The notes under the pieces were generated by a model. It did not search any database, was not told the DNA's origin, and saw only the letters and a program-made list of their open reading frames with translations. A DNA stretch of 64,000 bases from Roseovarius pelagicus (GTDB lineage: Bacteria; Pseudomonadota; Alphaproteobacteria; Rhodobacterales; Rhodobacteraceae): NCBI RefSeq assembly GCF_025639885.1, contig NZ_CP106738.1, positions 806,001 to 870,000 of the forward strand. The letters run 5' to 3'. Shown in pieces: positions 56,290 to 64,000 of the stretch (positions are counted from its first letter, which is position 1; each line of letters starts with the position of its first letter). Position numbers and translations under genes: made by a program.

Positions 56290-56958
56290 ATGGTCGGAGG
56301 TGGCATATTGCGATGCTTGCTGATCTTGTTATTGCTGTTGTCCGCGCAGGCCAAAGCCGGACCGTGGTTGCGCGACACCGGCGCTGGCTATCTGTCCTAT
56401 GCCCTGACGCTGGAGGATGTCGCAAGCACCGGTGCAGCAGACGGATATGGGTCTGTTTATGCTGAATATGGTGTGCGCCCCAAGCTGACCCTTGGGCTGG
56501 ATATAGGGTCGGATGAGCAGGGTGCGTACAAGACGTTTGCCTTTGCAATCTTGCCGCTGGCACGCCAATCGAGGCGCACCAAGATCACCGGCGAGATCGG
56601 CCTCGGGACCATCGACGGTACTGCGGTTGCACGTCCCGGCATTGCCGTCGGGCGCAGCTTCGAATTTTTGGATCGGTTTGGCTGGGTGTCGATCGAGACG
56701 CGCGCTGAAATCGGCGTCGATCAGGGTGACATCGGCATCAGCACTGACCTGACGCTGGGCTACAACCCCGGACCGCGCAGCAAATGGATGGTACAGTTAC
56801 AACAAGGCGGGCCGATGGCGGACCCCGACTATCTGCGCATCGTGCCGTCAGTCGTGATCGAAACAAAGCCCGGCCGCCACTATGAGTTTGGCGTGGCGGC
56901 CGGGATCAAGAATACAGCTACATTCGGTGTGAAACTGGGAGTCTGGCAGAATTTCTAG
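56290..56958 (+). CDS. Exported beta-rich protein, possible outer-membrane barrel
   Basis: A 222-residue protein with a signal peptide (LRCLLILLLLLSAQAKA). The remainder is rich in alternating strands (YGSVYAEYGVRPKLTLGLDI, TKITGEIGLGTI, WVSIETRAEIGV, HYEFGVAAGIKN) and ends in Phe, the usual terminal residue of outer-membrane barrels. A barrel of eight to ten strands is inferred. The function is unknown; no relative was recognised with certainty. Confidence 0.65.
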   Translation: MVGGGILRCLLILLLLLSAQAKAGPWLRDTGAGYLSYALTLEDVASTGAADGYGSVYAEYGVRPKLTLGLDIGSDEQGAYKTFAFAILPLARQSRRTKITGEIGLGTIDGTAVARPGIAVGRSFEFLDRFGWVSIETRAEIGVDQGDIGISTDLTLGYNPGPRSKWMVQLQQGGPMADPDYLRIVPSVVIETKPGRHYEFGVAAGIKNTATFGVKLGVWQNF

Positions 56959-56973
56959 ACGCCCTGTCCGGCC

Positions 56974-59265
56974 CTAAAGGGGGTCGTCGATCCGCACCCG
57001 CATCGTGACCGTCCCGCGCACCGGCGTGCCGAACCGCAGCCGAATCTGATCGCTGTCCGGCCCCTGTTTGGCCTGATAATAGGGCGCTGCATGCACGGTA
57101 TCGCCCGCCCCGTTCAGCAATGGACCAGCGGGAATGACCGATTCAACCGTTTGCGCGAATGCGCCAAAAGGCAGCCGGTTCGCCAGATCAATCGTCCAGC
57201 TGGACGCGACGGTGGATTGATCGAACTCCAGCATCATCGGGCTGAGGACAGGGTGATAGATGTTGCCGAACGTATTGTCCTGAAACGAAATGTTCTTGAC
57301 CCGGTTGTAATCAAGATCGGCAAAGCTGGTATCGACGGAATCAACCCGGTCAATCGGGTCATCAATGATGCGGAACGAATTGCCGGTAACATTCATCCCA
57401 TTCAGAAAATGCCCCGCGCCATGGGGTTTGACCACCAAAAACGTGAACCATGGGGCGACGTTGCCCGCCAGAAACACGTTGCCAGTGATGTTCAGCGCGC
57501 TGAACGAAAACTCGCTGGAATACGCCGGCGCGCTGTCATGTTCGTTCGACCATTCGATAAAGCAGTTGTCGACGTAATTGGCGTCGACCGTCGTGCGGCA
57601 ATTGGTGCGCGTCAACACCAGCCCGGCCGAACGCGTGCCGTCGTTCGATTCGTCTCCCTGAAACCAGTGGTTGCCTGAAACGATGTTGCTGGAGCCGGCC
57701 AGAATGGCGAAATGCCGAAACCGCGTCACGCGGTTGTCGCGCAGCTTAACGTCGTTCGCGTTGGCATTCAGGGCGATGGATGTCCGGTTCGCCACCAGTT
57801 CGGCATCCTCATCCGACAGGAACTGACAGCGATCCACGATCATGCCCTGATCGCCCTTGAACAGGCTGGAAATGCCGCGATCGCGGGGACGGGTAAAATA
57901 GCAGTCGCGAAACTGAAAACTGGTTGCGGTTTGCGGCAGCATCACGCAGCTGCATTTCCCGGCAGCCTGAAACTCGATATTCACCAGCGACAGCTTGCTC
58001 AATTTCTCGAAACCGCTGAAGTCGAGCATGTATTTGAAACGGCGAAAGGTGAAAACCTGCGTGCCCGCCGCGTCATAGAGCTGTTGGCTCAGCGTGATTT
58101 CCTGCGCCGCGAGATTGACGCCCGCAACATAGACTTCGCGCCCGACGCCGTTGCCTTCGACCACTGCGCCAAGTGGGATATTCGCAATGTTGCTGACCCC
58201 TGTCAGACGCAGGCTGTTGCTGGTCGAATAGGTGGCCTGCGAGGTGACCGCCTCGGTGTTCCACGCGGCGTTGTCCTCGGCATAGAACTGGCCGTTCTTG
58301 ATGATGCGCCTTTGCGAATAAACCACCTTGTCCGGGATGGCTGCCTGCATGTCAATCGGCCCGCTCAGCGAGATGATCCGCCCTTTCATGTCCAAAGACT
58401 CGTGCCCGGTGTTGTTGAGCAACGCCTGAAATGCCTTGCGAAAGGCCAGCTCTTCGTCACCAAAAGCGTCGATATAGGCCGGCAGGTTGTAGTTATCAGT
58501 CAGCGACAGAACATGCTGGGTCGCCATCGTCACTGTGCCCTCGAACCGCACAGTGGATTGAAACGTGACACTGTTGCCCAGATGGAATGTGCCCTCGGGC
58601 ACCAGCACCTGACGACCGCCCGCCGCCGCATCGGCGGCCTCGAACGCGGCCCAATCATCGGTCACGCCGTCACCCACGGCACCATAATCGCGGACATCGA
58701 CCCAATCCATCAATTCGCGGTGAAAGGCAGATGTGATATCCTCGATCACGATATCATCAATCCGCACGATCCCGCCATTTGCGCCGGTCAGATCCAGCCC
58801 GAAATGGCCATAGGCCGGGCCTGCTCCCCAGACCATATCGACGCCACCGCGGTTGCCTGTGCCGACAATGGCGCTGAGCTCGACCACCTCACCGTAGTTC
58901 TCCAGCGTCGCGGCGGGGCCAACCTCTGCCAGTCCGCCAACATGATTGCCATTGGAGGCCGCAGCCCAGCCCGCAATCCGCACAGTGGGCAGGTTGCCCG
59001 CGATCGCCTTGATCCGGGCGGTGATTTTCAGATAGCAGCCGGGCAGCAGCGGGGTTTCGCCCATATAGCGCAGCTTTTGGACGGAACTGGTCTTTTGCAG
59101 CTCCATCGCGCCGCCAAAATCCTGATCGGCAGCGATGATCGCGGCATTCACTGCACCATCATACGTGTCTGATCCGGGTGTTCCGTTGCCACTGGACCAG
59201 ACATCCAGCCCGTCCTCAAATGCCGGGGGCATAAAGACGATGCCATCGGTAACTGCCTTGTTCAT
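56974..59265 (-). CDS. Right-handed beta-helix protein, pectate-lyase-3/GH28-related, possible GTA head spike
   Basis: A 763-residue protein. A unique N-terminal domain (about residues 1-190, beginning MNKAVTDGIVFMPPAFEDGL) is followed by VDVRDYGAVGDGVTDDWAAF, the entry motif of pectate-lyase-3 beta-helices. A long parallel beta-helix follows, with repeated short turns such as NITGNVF and NVTGNSF, to about residue 700. No signal peptide is present. The layout resembles phage tail/head spikes and, from memory, the GhsA/GhsB head-spike proteins of the Rhodobacter gene transfer agent. A polysaccharide-binding role is inferred. AAGGGA precedes the ATG at 59265. Confidence 0.72.
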   Translation of the reverse strand: MNKAVTDGIVFMPPAFEDGLDVWSSGNGTPGSDTYDGAVNAAIIAADQDFGGAMELQKTSSVQKLRYMGETPLLPGCYLKITARIKAIAGNLPTVRIAGWAAASNGNHVGGLAEVGPAATLENYGEVVELSAIVGTGNRGGVDMVWGAGPAYGHFGLDLTGANGGIVRIDDIVIEDITSAFHRELMDWVDVRDYGAVGDGVTDDWAAFEAADAAAGGRQVLVPEGTFHLGNSVTFQSTVRFEGTVTMATQHVLSLTDNYNLPAYIDAFGDEELAFRKAFQALLNNTGHESLDMKGRIISLSGPIDMQAAIPDKVVYSQRRIIKNGQFYAEDNAAWNTEAVTSQATYSTSNSLRLTGVSNIANIPLGAVVEGNGVGREVYVAGVNLAAQEITLSQQLYDAAGTQVFTFRRFKYMLDFSGFEKLSKLSLVNIEFQAAGKCSCVMLPQTATSFQFRDCYFTRPRDRGISSLFKGDQGMIVDRCQFLSDEDAELVANRTSIALNANANDVKLRDNRVTRFRHFAILAGSSNIVSGNHWFQGDESNDGTRSAGLVLTRTNCRTTVDANYVDNCFIEWSNEHDSAPAYSSEFSFSALNITGNVFLAGNVAPWFTFLVVKPHGAGHFLNGMNVTGNSFRIIDDPIDRVDSVDTSFADLDYNRVKNISFQDNTFGNIYHPVLSPMMLEFDQSTVASSWTIDLANRLPFGAFAQTVESVIPAGPLLNGAGDTVHAAPYYQAKQGPDSDQIRLRFGTPVRGTVTMRVRIDDPL

Positions 59266-59436
59266 GTCGTTCCCTTTCCGCATCCGGGTCGCTGTCCGGC
59301 CTGTGCTGGGCGGAACGGAAGCCGGACATCACGAGTTTCGCCAGCCGGGGCGCGCCCGGATGGTTCAGGGAAGTATCGACAAGGGGTTAATCAGCGCTGG
59401 AGAGACCGTACGGTGCCCTGCTTCAGACGCGTATGC

Positions 59437-59844
59437 TCAGACCGTTCCTGCCACAGGCGGGCGTAACTGCACACCATTGATTTTCCAGCCCATTTCATCC
59501 TTGATCATCTCATATTCGAGGATATGTATGCGCCCCTCTTGGTCGCGGATCATCACGTCCTGCCAAAGCGCCCCGGCGCGGCTCTGCAACCCGAGAAAGC
59601 GTATATCGGCGGGCCGCCAGACCATCGGATAGCCACCGCGAACCATGGCACCAAAATTTTCCGCCGAGCCGAACATGCCTTGGATCATCGGGCTGGCATG
59701 GGCAAAGGCCGCGTCAAAATCATCGGCCTGAAAGGCTGTGATCTGGTTCGTGATCACTTCCTTGATCGGGGCCTCTTGTGCCTTGGACATCAGAGCGAAC
59801 GTGCAAAACACCATTGTCACGGCAGTCAGAATGAAATGCTTCAT
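59437..59844 (-). CDS. Exported DUF4864 protein
   Basis: A 135-residue protein with a signal peptide (MKHFILTAVTMVFCTFALMS, cleavage near SKAQE) and a DUF4864 domain: VITNQITAFQADDFDAAFAH, FGAMVRGGYPMVWRP and the closing YEMIKDEMGWKINGVQL. The fold is expected to be NTF2-like. Function is unknown. AGGAGG-type sequence precedes the ATG. Confidence 0.82.
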   Translation of the reverse strand: MKHFILTAVTMVFCTFALMSKAQEAPIKEVITNQITAFQADDFDAAFAHASPMIQGMFGSAENFGAMVRGGYPMVWRPADIRFLGLQSRAGALWQDVMIRDQEGRIHILEYEMIKDEMGWKINGVQLRPPVAGTV

Positions 59845-59975
59845 GGTGGACCTCCTGTGACCAAAGGTAATGCCTATGCGTCACAGGTCAAACATGATGG
59901 CCATGCAATGGCATCTGGCGCGCGGGCACCGGCCATGCCAGTTTACCCGAAATGCGCAATTGCGGAGCACGGTCT

Positions 59976-60419
59976 ATGTCCCAAACATCCCTATATGCCC
60001 TCACGATGCTGGTCGCAGGCATCGGCGTACCGGTCCTCGCGGCGCTTAACGCCGCGCTTGGCGTCAGGCTGGCCTCGCCTGCGGCAGCCGCCGCTATCCT
60101 GTTTTCCGTGGCCCTGCTGGCCACGCTTGTGACACTGACGATCACCGGGCCGCGTGCCGTCCTGGGCGCATGGGTCGCGCCAAAACACCTGTTTCTTGCG
60201 GGCCTGCTGGTGGCGTTCTACGTGCTGTCCATCACCTATGTCGCGCCGAAATTCGGCATCGGCAACGCAGTTTTCCTCGTCCTGTTGGGGCAGTTGATCA
60301 GCGCGGCGGCGATCGACCATTTCGGCCTTTTTGGTGCGCAGGTGTCACCGCTGTCGATCACTCGTGCCTGCGGCATCGGTATCATGGCCGCAGGGGTCTT
60401 TGTCACGCAGCAGGCCTAG
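59976..60419 (+). CDS. YdcZ/DMT-family small membrane transporter
   Basis: A 147-residue inner-membrane protein with five hydrophobic segments, matching DMT_YdcZ (DUF606): VAGIGVPVLAALNAALGVRL in the first helix and GNAVFLVLLGQLISAAAIDHFGLFG in the conserved fourth region. Paired or single members are thought to transport small metabolites; the substrate is unknown. Start at 59976; an upstream in-frame start would add eight residues. It overlaps the convergent dehydrogenase gene by 4 bp at their stops. Confidence 0.82.
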   Translation: MSQTSLYALTMLVAGIGVPVLAALNAALGVRLASPAAAAAILFSVALLATLVTLTITGPRAVLGAWVAPKHLFLAGLLVAFYVLSITYVAPKFGIGNAVFLVLLGQLISAAAIDHFGLFGAQVSPLSITRACGIGIMAAGVFVTQQA

Positions 60420-61399
60420 GCTTTGCCTGCCAGCGTCTGCAACTCTGCCCAAGCGGCCTCTTCCAGCTCTACTTCGGTCGCAGACGTTTTACCTTGGCCC
60501 GGCATCCGTGCACCGGGGTCCTGCGCGATACCGTCCGACACCCGTCCCAACCGGTCCGCAAAAGCACCCGACAGGCCCGGATCAATCAACGTATAGAACT
60601 GGCCCAGATCATGCGGCGGCCCGTCGGTGGCCTTGAGTGGCGGCACGTCCATCGCGTTGCGCGATCCTGTCATGCCTGCTGCCAGCAGCTCTGCCATCAG
60701 GCCAAGGCCCCAGCCCTTGTAGCCACCCATGCTGACCAGCGACCCCTTGATGGCTGCATCCGGGTCGGTGGTCGGCTGCCCGTCAGCATCGACGGCCCAG
60801 CCTTCGGGGATCGTTTCACCAGCAGCCTTGGCCATCGTAATCTTGCCCAGAGCCACAGTGGTGGTGGACTGGTCGAACTGCATCGCGACACCGCCCTGCC
60901 CGTCCGGCACTGCAAAGGCGATGGGATTGGTGCCGATCACCCGATGTCTGCCACCCGGTGGCGCTACGATGGGCGTCGCGTTGGTCGCCCCGAACCCGAT
61001 GAATCCTGCTCGCGCGATCTGGTCCGTGAAATAGCCCAGCGACGTACAGGTATGCGAATGGCAGATCGCCAGACTGGCGATTCCGTTCTCACGCGCGGCA
61101 CTGATCGCCTCGGGCAGGCCACGTTCGAACGCGGGTTGGGCGAATCCCAGCCGTGCATCGACATAGACCGTGCCGGGCCGCGGGCGCGTGACAACAGGTG
61201 CCGCATTGCCGCTGACCCGACCGCTCTGCAACTGGCGACAATAGCTGTCGAGGTAATACAGCCCGCAGATCTTGTTGCCCACCGCCTCGGATGCGGCCGT
61301 GGCACGCGCAACCGACGCGGCGATCCATTCGTCAGCGCCGTGGCGCATCAGCGCCGCCTTGCAGAGGGTTTCGATCTGATCGACTGAGATAGTGGGCAT
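60416..61399 (-). CDS. Malate/lactate/ureidoglycolate-type dehydrogenase (Ldh2 family)
   Basis: A 327-residue NAD(P)-dependent oxidoreductase of the Ldh2/MDH2 family, unrelated to Rossmann-type lactate dehydrogenases. Features are the catalytic His region AICHSHTCTSLGYFTDQIA, GATNATPIVAPPGG, IGTNPIAFAVP and GGYKGWGLGLMAELL. Substrates in the family include malate, sulfolactate, ureidoglycolate and cyclic imino acids such as pyrroline-2-carboxylate; which applies cannot be decided. GGAGG precedes the ATG at 61399. Confidence 0.88.
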   Translation of the reverse strand: MPTISVDQIETLCKAALMRHGADEWIAASVARATAASEAVGNKICGLYYLDSYCRQLQSGRVSGNAAPVVTRPRPGTVYVDARLGFAQPAFERGLPEAISAARENGIASLAICHSHTCTSLGYFTDQIARAGFIGFGATNATPIVAPPGGRHRVIGTNPIAFAVPDGQGGVAMQFDQSTTTVALGKITMAKAAGETIPEGWAVDADGQPTTDPDAAIKGSLVSMGGYKGWGLGLMAELLAAGMTGSRNAMDVPPLKATDGPPHDLGQFYTLIDPGLSGAFADRLGRVSDGIAQDPGARMPGQGKTSATEVELEEAAWAELQTLAGKA

Positions 61400-61465
61400 G
61401 ACACCTCCTGAGACTAATGCCTGCGCAGTCTGCGCGCGCACGCGACGCCGGTCAACGTGCCGAAT

Positions 61466-62152
61466 TCAGGTCGATGCCGTCACCAGCCCAGCCTCCAGCC
61501 GAACGATCCGGTCCATGCGCGCTGCCAGATCAAGGTTGTGGGTCGCGATAAGTGCCGCCAACCCCGTCCCGCGCACCAGATCTGTCAACGTGCGAAACAC
61601 TTGGTCAGAGGTTTCGGGATCAAGATTGCCTGTCGGTTCATCCGCCAGCAGCAGTCGCGGCGCGTTGGCCAGCGCACGACAGAACGCAACGCGCTGTTGT
61701 TCGCCACCCGACATCGCCGAAGGCCGGTGATCGGCGCGTGCTGCAATCCCGACCTGATCCAGCAACTCGTGCGCGCGCGCCTCGGCGTCGCGGCGCGATG
61801 TGCCCGCTGCCAGTTGAGGCAGCACGATGTTCTCCAACGCGGTGAATTCCGGTAGCAGGTGATGGAATTGATAGACAAACCCTACATCACGCCGCCGCGC
61901 GATGGTGCGCCGCCGATCCCCGAGACCGGCCATCGCCACGCCGCCGATCTCGACCTCGCCCGCATCAGGCGTGTCGAGCAGGCCCGCGATATGCAGCAAG
62001 GTCGATTTACCCGCCCCCGAGGGCGCGACCAGCGCCACGATCTCTCCGGGTGCCAATGTCAGTTCGGCCCCCTTGAGCACCGCAACTTCACTTTGCAGAC
62101 CTTTGTTATAGACCTTTTCCAAGCCACTCAGGCGCAGCACAGCTTCACTCAT
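61466..62152 (-). CDS. lolD: Lipoprotein-releasing ABC transporter ATP-binding protein
   Basis: A 228-residue LolD-type ATPase that powers release of lipoproteins from the inner membrane toward LolA. Walker A is APSGAGKST, the signature is [15 protein letters not shown], Walker [13 protein letters not shown]; the LolD-typical [18 protein letters not shown] replaces the usual Q-loop context. Its start overlaps the permease gene end by 8 bp, so the two are coupled. Confidence 0.92.
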   Translation of the reverse strand: MSEAVLRLSGLEKVYNKGLQSEVAVLKGAELTLAPGEIVALVAPSGAGKSTLLHIAGLLDTPDAGEVEIGGVAMAGLGDRRRTIARRRDVGFVYQFHHLLPEFTALENIVLPQLAAGTSRRDAEARAHELLDQVGIAARADHRPSAMSGGEQQRVAFCRALANAPRLLLADEPTGNLDPETSDQVFRTLTDLVRGTGLAALIATHNLDLAARMDRIVRLEAGLVTAST

Positions 62153-63434
62153 AGCGCAACGCCTCTACCGGGTTCATCCGCGCCGCGCGCCGCGCCGGAA
62201 AAATGGTGACGATAAACGACAGGCCCAGCGACAATGCCACGGCAGAGATCACATCCGTCAGCTCCAGCTTGGCTGGCAAATGATAGATACCCCGGATGGA
62301 TGGGTCCCATACCTGCCCACCCATCAGATAATTCACCATGCTGAAAATCGGGTCGATATAGATCGCAAAGAGACAGCCCAGAATTACCCCGAACACGGTG
62401 CCGATGATCCCGGTGAACGCGCCACAGATGAAAAAGACGCGCAAAACCGATCCTTCGGTCAGACCCATGGTGCGCAGAATACCGATGTCGCGGCCCTTGT
62501 TCTTGACCAGCATGATCAGCCCGCTGGTGATGTTCATCGCCGCGATCAGCACGAGGATCGACAGGATGATGAACATGACGTTATCCTCGACCTCTAGCGC
62601 GCGCAGGAACCCACCGCTGGCGTCCTGCCACGTCCAGATCAGCGAGCGGTCGCCCGCCGCGCGGATCAGGTCCAGCCCCATATTGCCGACGGTCTCCGGG
62701 CGCTCCACCATGACTTCCAACTCGTCCGCCTGCCCCTCGCGGTTGAAAAACGACTGCGCTTCGGCAAAGGGCATGTAGATGCGCACGCGGTCAATGTCAT
62801 AGCGCCCGGCGGTAAAGATATAGACCACATCATAGGCGTTCACCCTTGGGCTGGTGCCAAACGCCGTCTTGACCCCTCCGGGCGAGATAATCTTGATCCG
62901 GTCGCCGACGCTGACACCCAGTTCACGCGCCACTCCTGAACCGATCGCCAACCCTTCGCCAAATCGATCGATGTCACCTTGCCCGGTTTCGGGGTTGGCG
63001 ATGCGCGGGATGGTTTTGAGGTTTTCCAGCGTGATGCCGAATATCTGCACACCGGCGTTGCGGTCGCGGGCATTGGCCATGACCTGCGCCTTGACCAGCG
63101 GGGCCACGCGCGTAACGCCGGGCACCGCACGCACCCGTTCGGCCATCGCATCGTAATCCTCCAGCATCCGGTCGACACGCCCGGTCACGGCATCGACCTC
63201 ACCTGCGTTATAGATCGTCACATGAGCGTTCGAGCCCAGAATCGTATCCACAAACTCGGCGCGAAAACCAGAACGCACGGCGAGCGTCGCGATCAGCGCA
63301 AACACTGCCAGCGTGATCCCGATCAGCGATATCCACGTCATCACGCTCACGCCGCCCTCGGCGCGTTTGGCGCGCAAATAGCGCCACGCGATCATCCATT
63401 CAAATGGGGCGAAAGGGGCTGGAGAGCCTGCCAA
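62145..63434 (-). CDS. Lipoprotein-releasing ABC transporter permease (LolC/LolE type)
   Basis: A 429-residue inner-membrane permease. The first helix (about residues 30-50) is followed by a large periplasmic MacB-like domain (about 50-270), then three helices and the C-terminal [18 protein letters not shown]-terminal [18 protein letters not shown] is the LolC/E hallmark. A single permease gene with LolD suggests a homodimer as in species with LolF. The start is TTG at 63434, with GAGGT eight bases upstream. Confidence 0.9.
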   Translation of the reverse strand: MAGSPAPFAPFEWMIAWRYLRAKRAEGGVSVMTWISLIGITLAVFALIATLAVRSGFRAEFVDTILGSNAHVTIYNAGEVDAVTGRVDRMLEDYDAMAERVRAVPGVTRVAPLVKAQVMANARDRNAGVQIFGITLENLKTIPRIANPETGQGDIDRFGEGLAIGSGVARELGVSVGDRIKIISPGGVKTAFGTSPRVNAYDVVYIFTAGRYDIDRVRIYMPFAEAQSFFNREGQADELEVMVERPETVGNMGLDLIRAAGDRSLIWTWQDASGGFLRALEVEDNVMFIILSILVLIAAMNITSGLIMLVKNKGRDIGILRTMGLTEGSVLRVFFICGAFTGIIGTVFGVILGCLFAIYIDPIFSMVNYLMGGQVWDPSIRGIYHLPAKLELTDVISAVALSLGLSFIVTIFPARRAARMNPVEALRYE

Positions 63435-63488
63435 CTGCGATACCTCGATATTATTTTGCGCGCAGAGTGCGCCGGGGCTGCACAGACG

Positions 63489-63989
63489 TCAAGCGCGCAC
63501 GCCCCTGCGCCCGAACAGCATTTTCAGCAGACCGAAAAGCCCAGTCAGCAAGCCCAGCCCACCGAAAAACCCCAAACCTGCAAAAACGGCCCCCTCGAAG
63601 GTCAGCGGCAACGCCGGCTTGAAATCCGACCATGCCGCCGTTGCGATTTCCGCGTCGGTCAGGCTGCCTGCGTTGTAGGCGCGGGTGAATGGTCCGGCCT
63701 CGCGCAGCGCGATCAGGTCCGCGCTGAGACGGTTGTAGCGCGCCAGCGTCTCGCCCATAGTCTGCGCCCGCGCAGCGCCCATCTGCCCACCTTGTTGCAG
63801 GTCGGCGAGCGCCTCATCGCGAGTGAAGCCTTGTTCGGTTGCGTCAGTGTCAAATTCAGCGACAAAGCGGCTTAGCTCATCCACCGCACCGGCCAGACGC
63901 TGGGTATACTGCTGCGAATATTCGGGGAACTGCGACAGACCCGCCGCACCCGCCAGCCCACCTGCGAATGTCACCGCCCTGAGAAACAT
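63489..63989 (-). CDS. DUF2937 family membrane protein
   Basis: A 166-residue protein of the DUF2937 family, found next to various genes in Rhodobacterales. It has an N-terminal hydrophobic segment (LRAVTFAGGLAGAAGLSQFPEY start), a central helical region with QQYTQRLAGAVDEL, and a C-terminal membrane helix (about residues 130-155) followed by a basic tail. The ATG at 63989 gives the family N-terminus; GAGGGG lies unusually close, two bases upstream. It is near the window edge. Function unknown. Confidence 0.78.
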   Translation of the reverse strand: MFLRAVTFAGGLAGAAGLSQFPEYSQQYTQRLAGAVDELSRFVAEFDTDATEQGFTRDEALADLQQGGQMGAARAQTMGETLARYNRLSADLIALREAGPFTRAYNAGSLTDAEIATAAWSDFKPALPLTFEGAVFAGLGFFGGLGLLTGLFGLLKMLFGRRGVRA

Positions 63990-64000
63990 CACCCCTCACC

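Noticed and set aside
57712-59172. 486-codon open frame antisense to the beta-helix gene
   Set aside because: Shadow frame; no domain, and the opposite strand codes a coherent beta-helix protein with its own ribosome site.

Overview
The window is high-GC DNA, densely packed with short intergenic gaps. Its gene content points to an alphaproteobacterium of the order Rhodobacterales, probably the marine Roseobacter group. The pointers are DUF3422, DUF2937 and DUF4864 proteins, a pntA-pntB pair, aerobic cobaltochelatase genes cobS/cobT near bolA and a J-domain gene, RTX-Hint proteins, and many polar amino-acid and peptide ABC transporters. No rRNA, tRNA, insertion sequence, prophage block or CRISPR array was seen. 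The assignment rests on protein resemblance read by eye, not on a database search.

Layout: 1-6.8 kb holds the end of a peptide-type ABC permease pair, a DUF3422 gene, the proton-translocating transhydrogenase pntAB and a small membrane methyltransferase. 7-12.4 kb holds a YjbR-type gene and two RTX-Hint exported proteins; the first carries a nidogen-like N-terminal domain and is broken by an apparent one-base frameshift. 12.4-20.5 kb has a class I glutamine amidotransferase, aminopeptidase N, a lytic transglycosylase-like protein, an unrecognised 434-residue protein, an HxlR regulator and gatB. 20.8-26.7 kb has an Old Yellow Enzyme, a hotdog thioesterase and a peptide-type ABC transporter with a fused double ATPase but no adjacent binding protein. 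26.7-36.1 kb carries bolA, a J-domain gene, cobS and cobT. Between the J-domain gene and cobS sits a stress block: a LysR regulator divergent from a PACE efflux pump, OsmC, MsrB, a fasciclin protein, and an ECF sigma factor with its anti-sigma factor. 36-46.7 kb is mixed: methyltransferase, aminopeptidase P, DUF427, a trypsin-fold protein lacking all three catalytic residues, a double SpoIIAA-like protein, a ClC channel, a FAD-linked oxidase, two tandem TerB proteins and a signal-less PhnD-like protein.

46.8-55.3 kb is the most coherent functional unit. A polar amino-acid-type ABC transporter (ATPase, binding protein, two permeases) is followed by two glutamine-synthetase-like ligases flanking a glutamine amidotransferase, then a FAD amine oxidase. 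This is the gene set of a gamma-glutamylation route for taking up and oxidising an amine such as putrescine. An intrinsic terminator and a small CxxC protein lie inside the transporter operon.

55.3-64 kb ends with a universal stress protein, an ABM-type monooxygenase, a possible outer-membrane protein, a large beta-helix protein that may be a gene-transfer-agent head spike, DUF4864, a YdcZ-type transporter, an Ldh2-family dehydrogenase, the LolD/LolC-type lipoprotein exporter and a DUF2937 gene.

The most noteworthy items are the triple-dead trypsin-like pseudoprotease, the frameshifted nidogen-RTX-Hint gene beside an intact paralogue, the amine gamma-glutamylation cluster with its embedded CxxC gene, and the TerB-TerB-PhnD-like unit.
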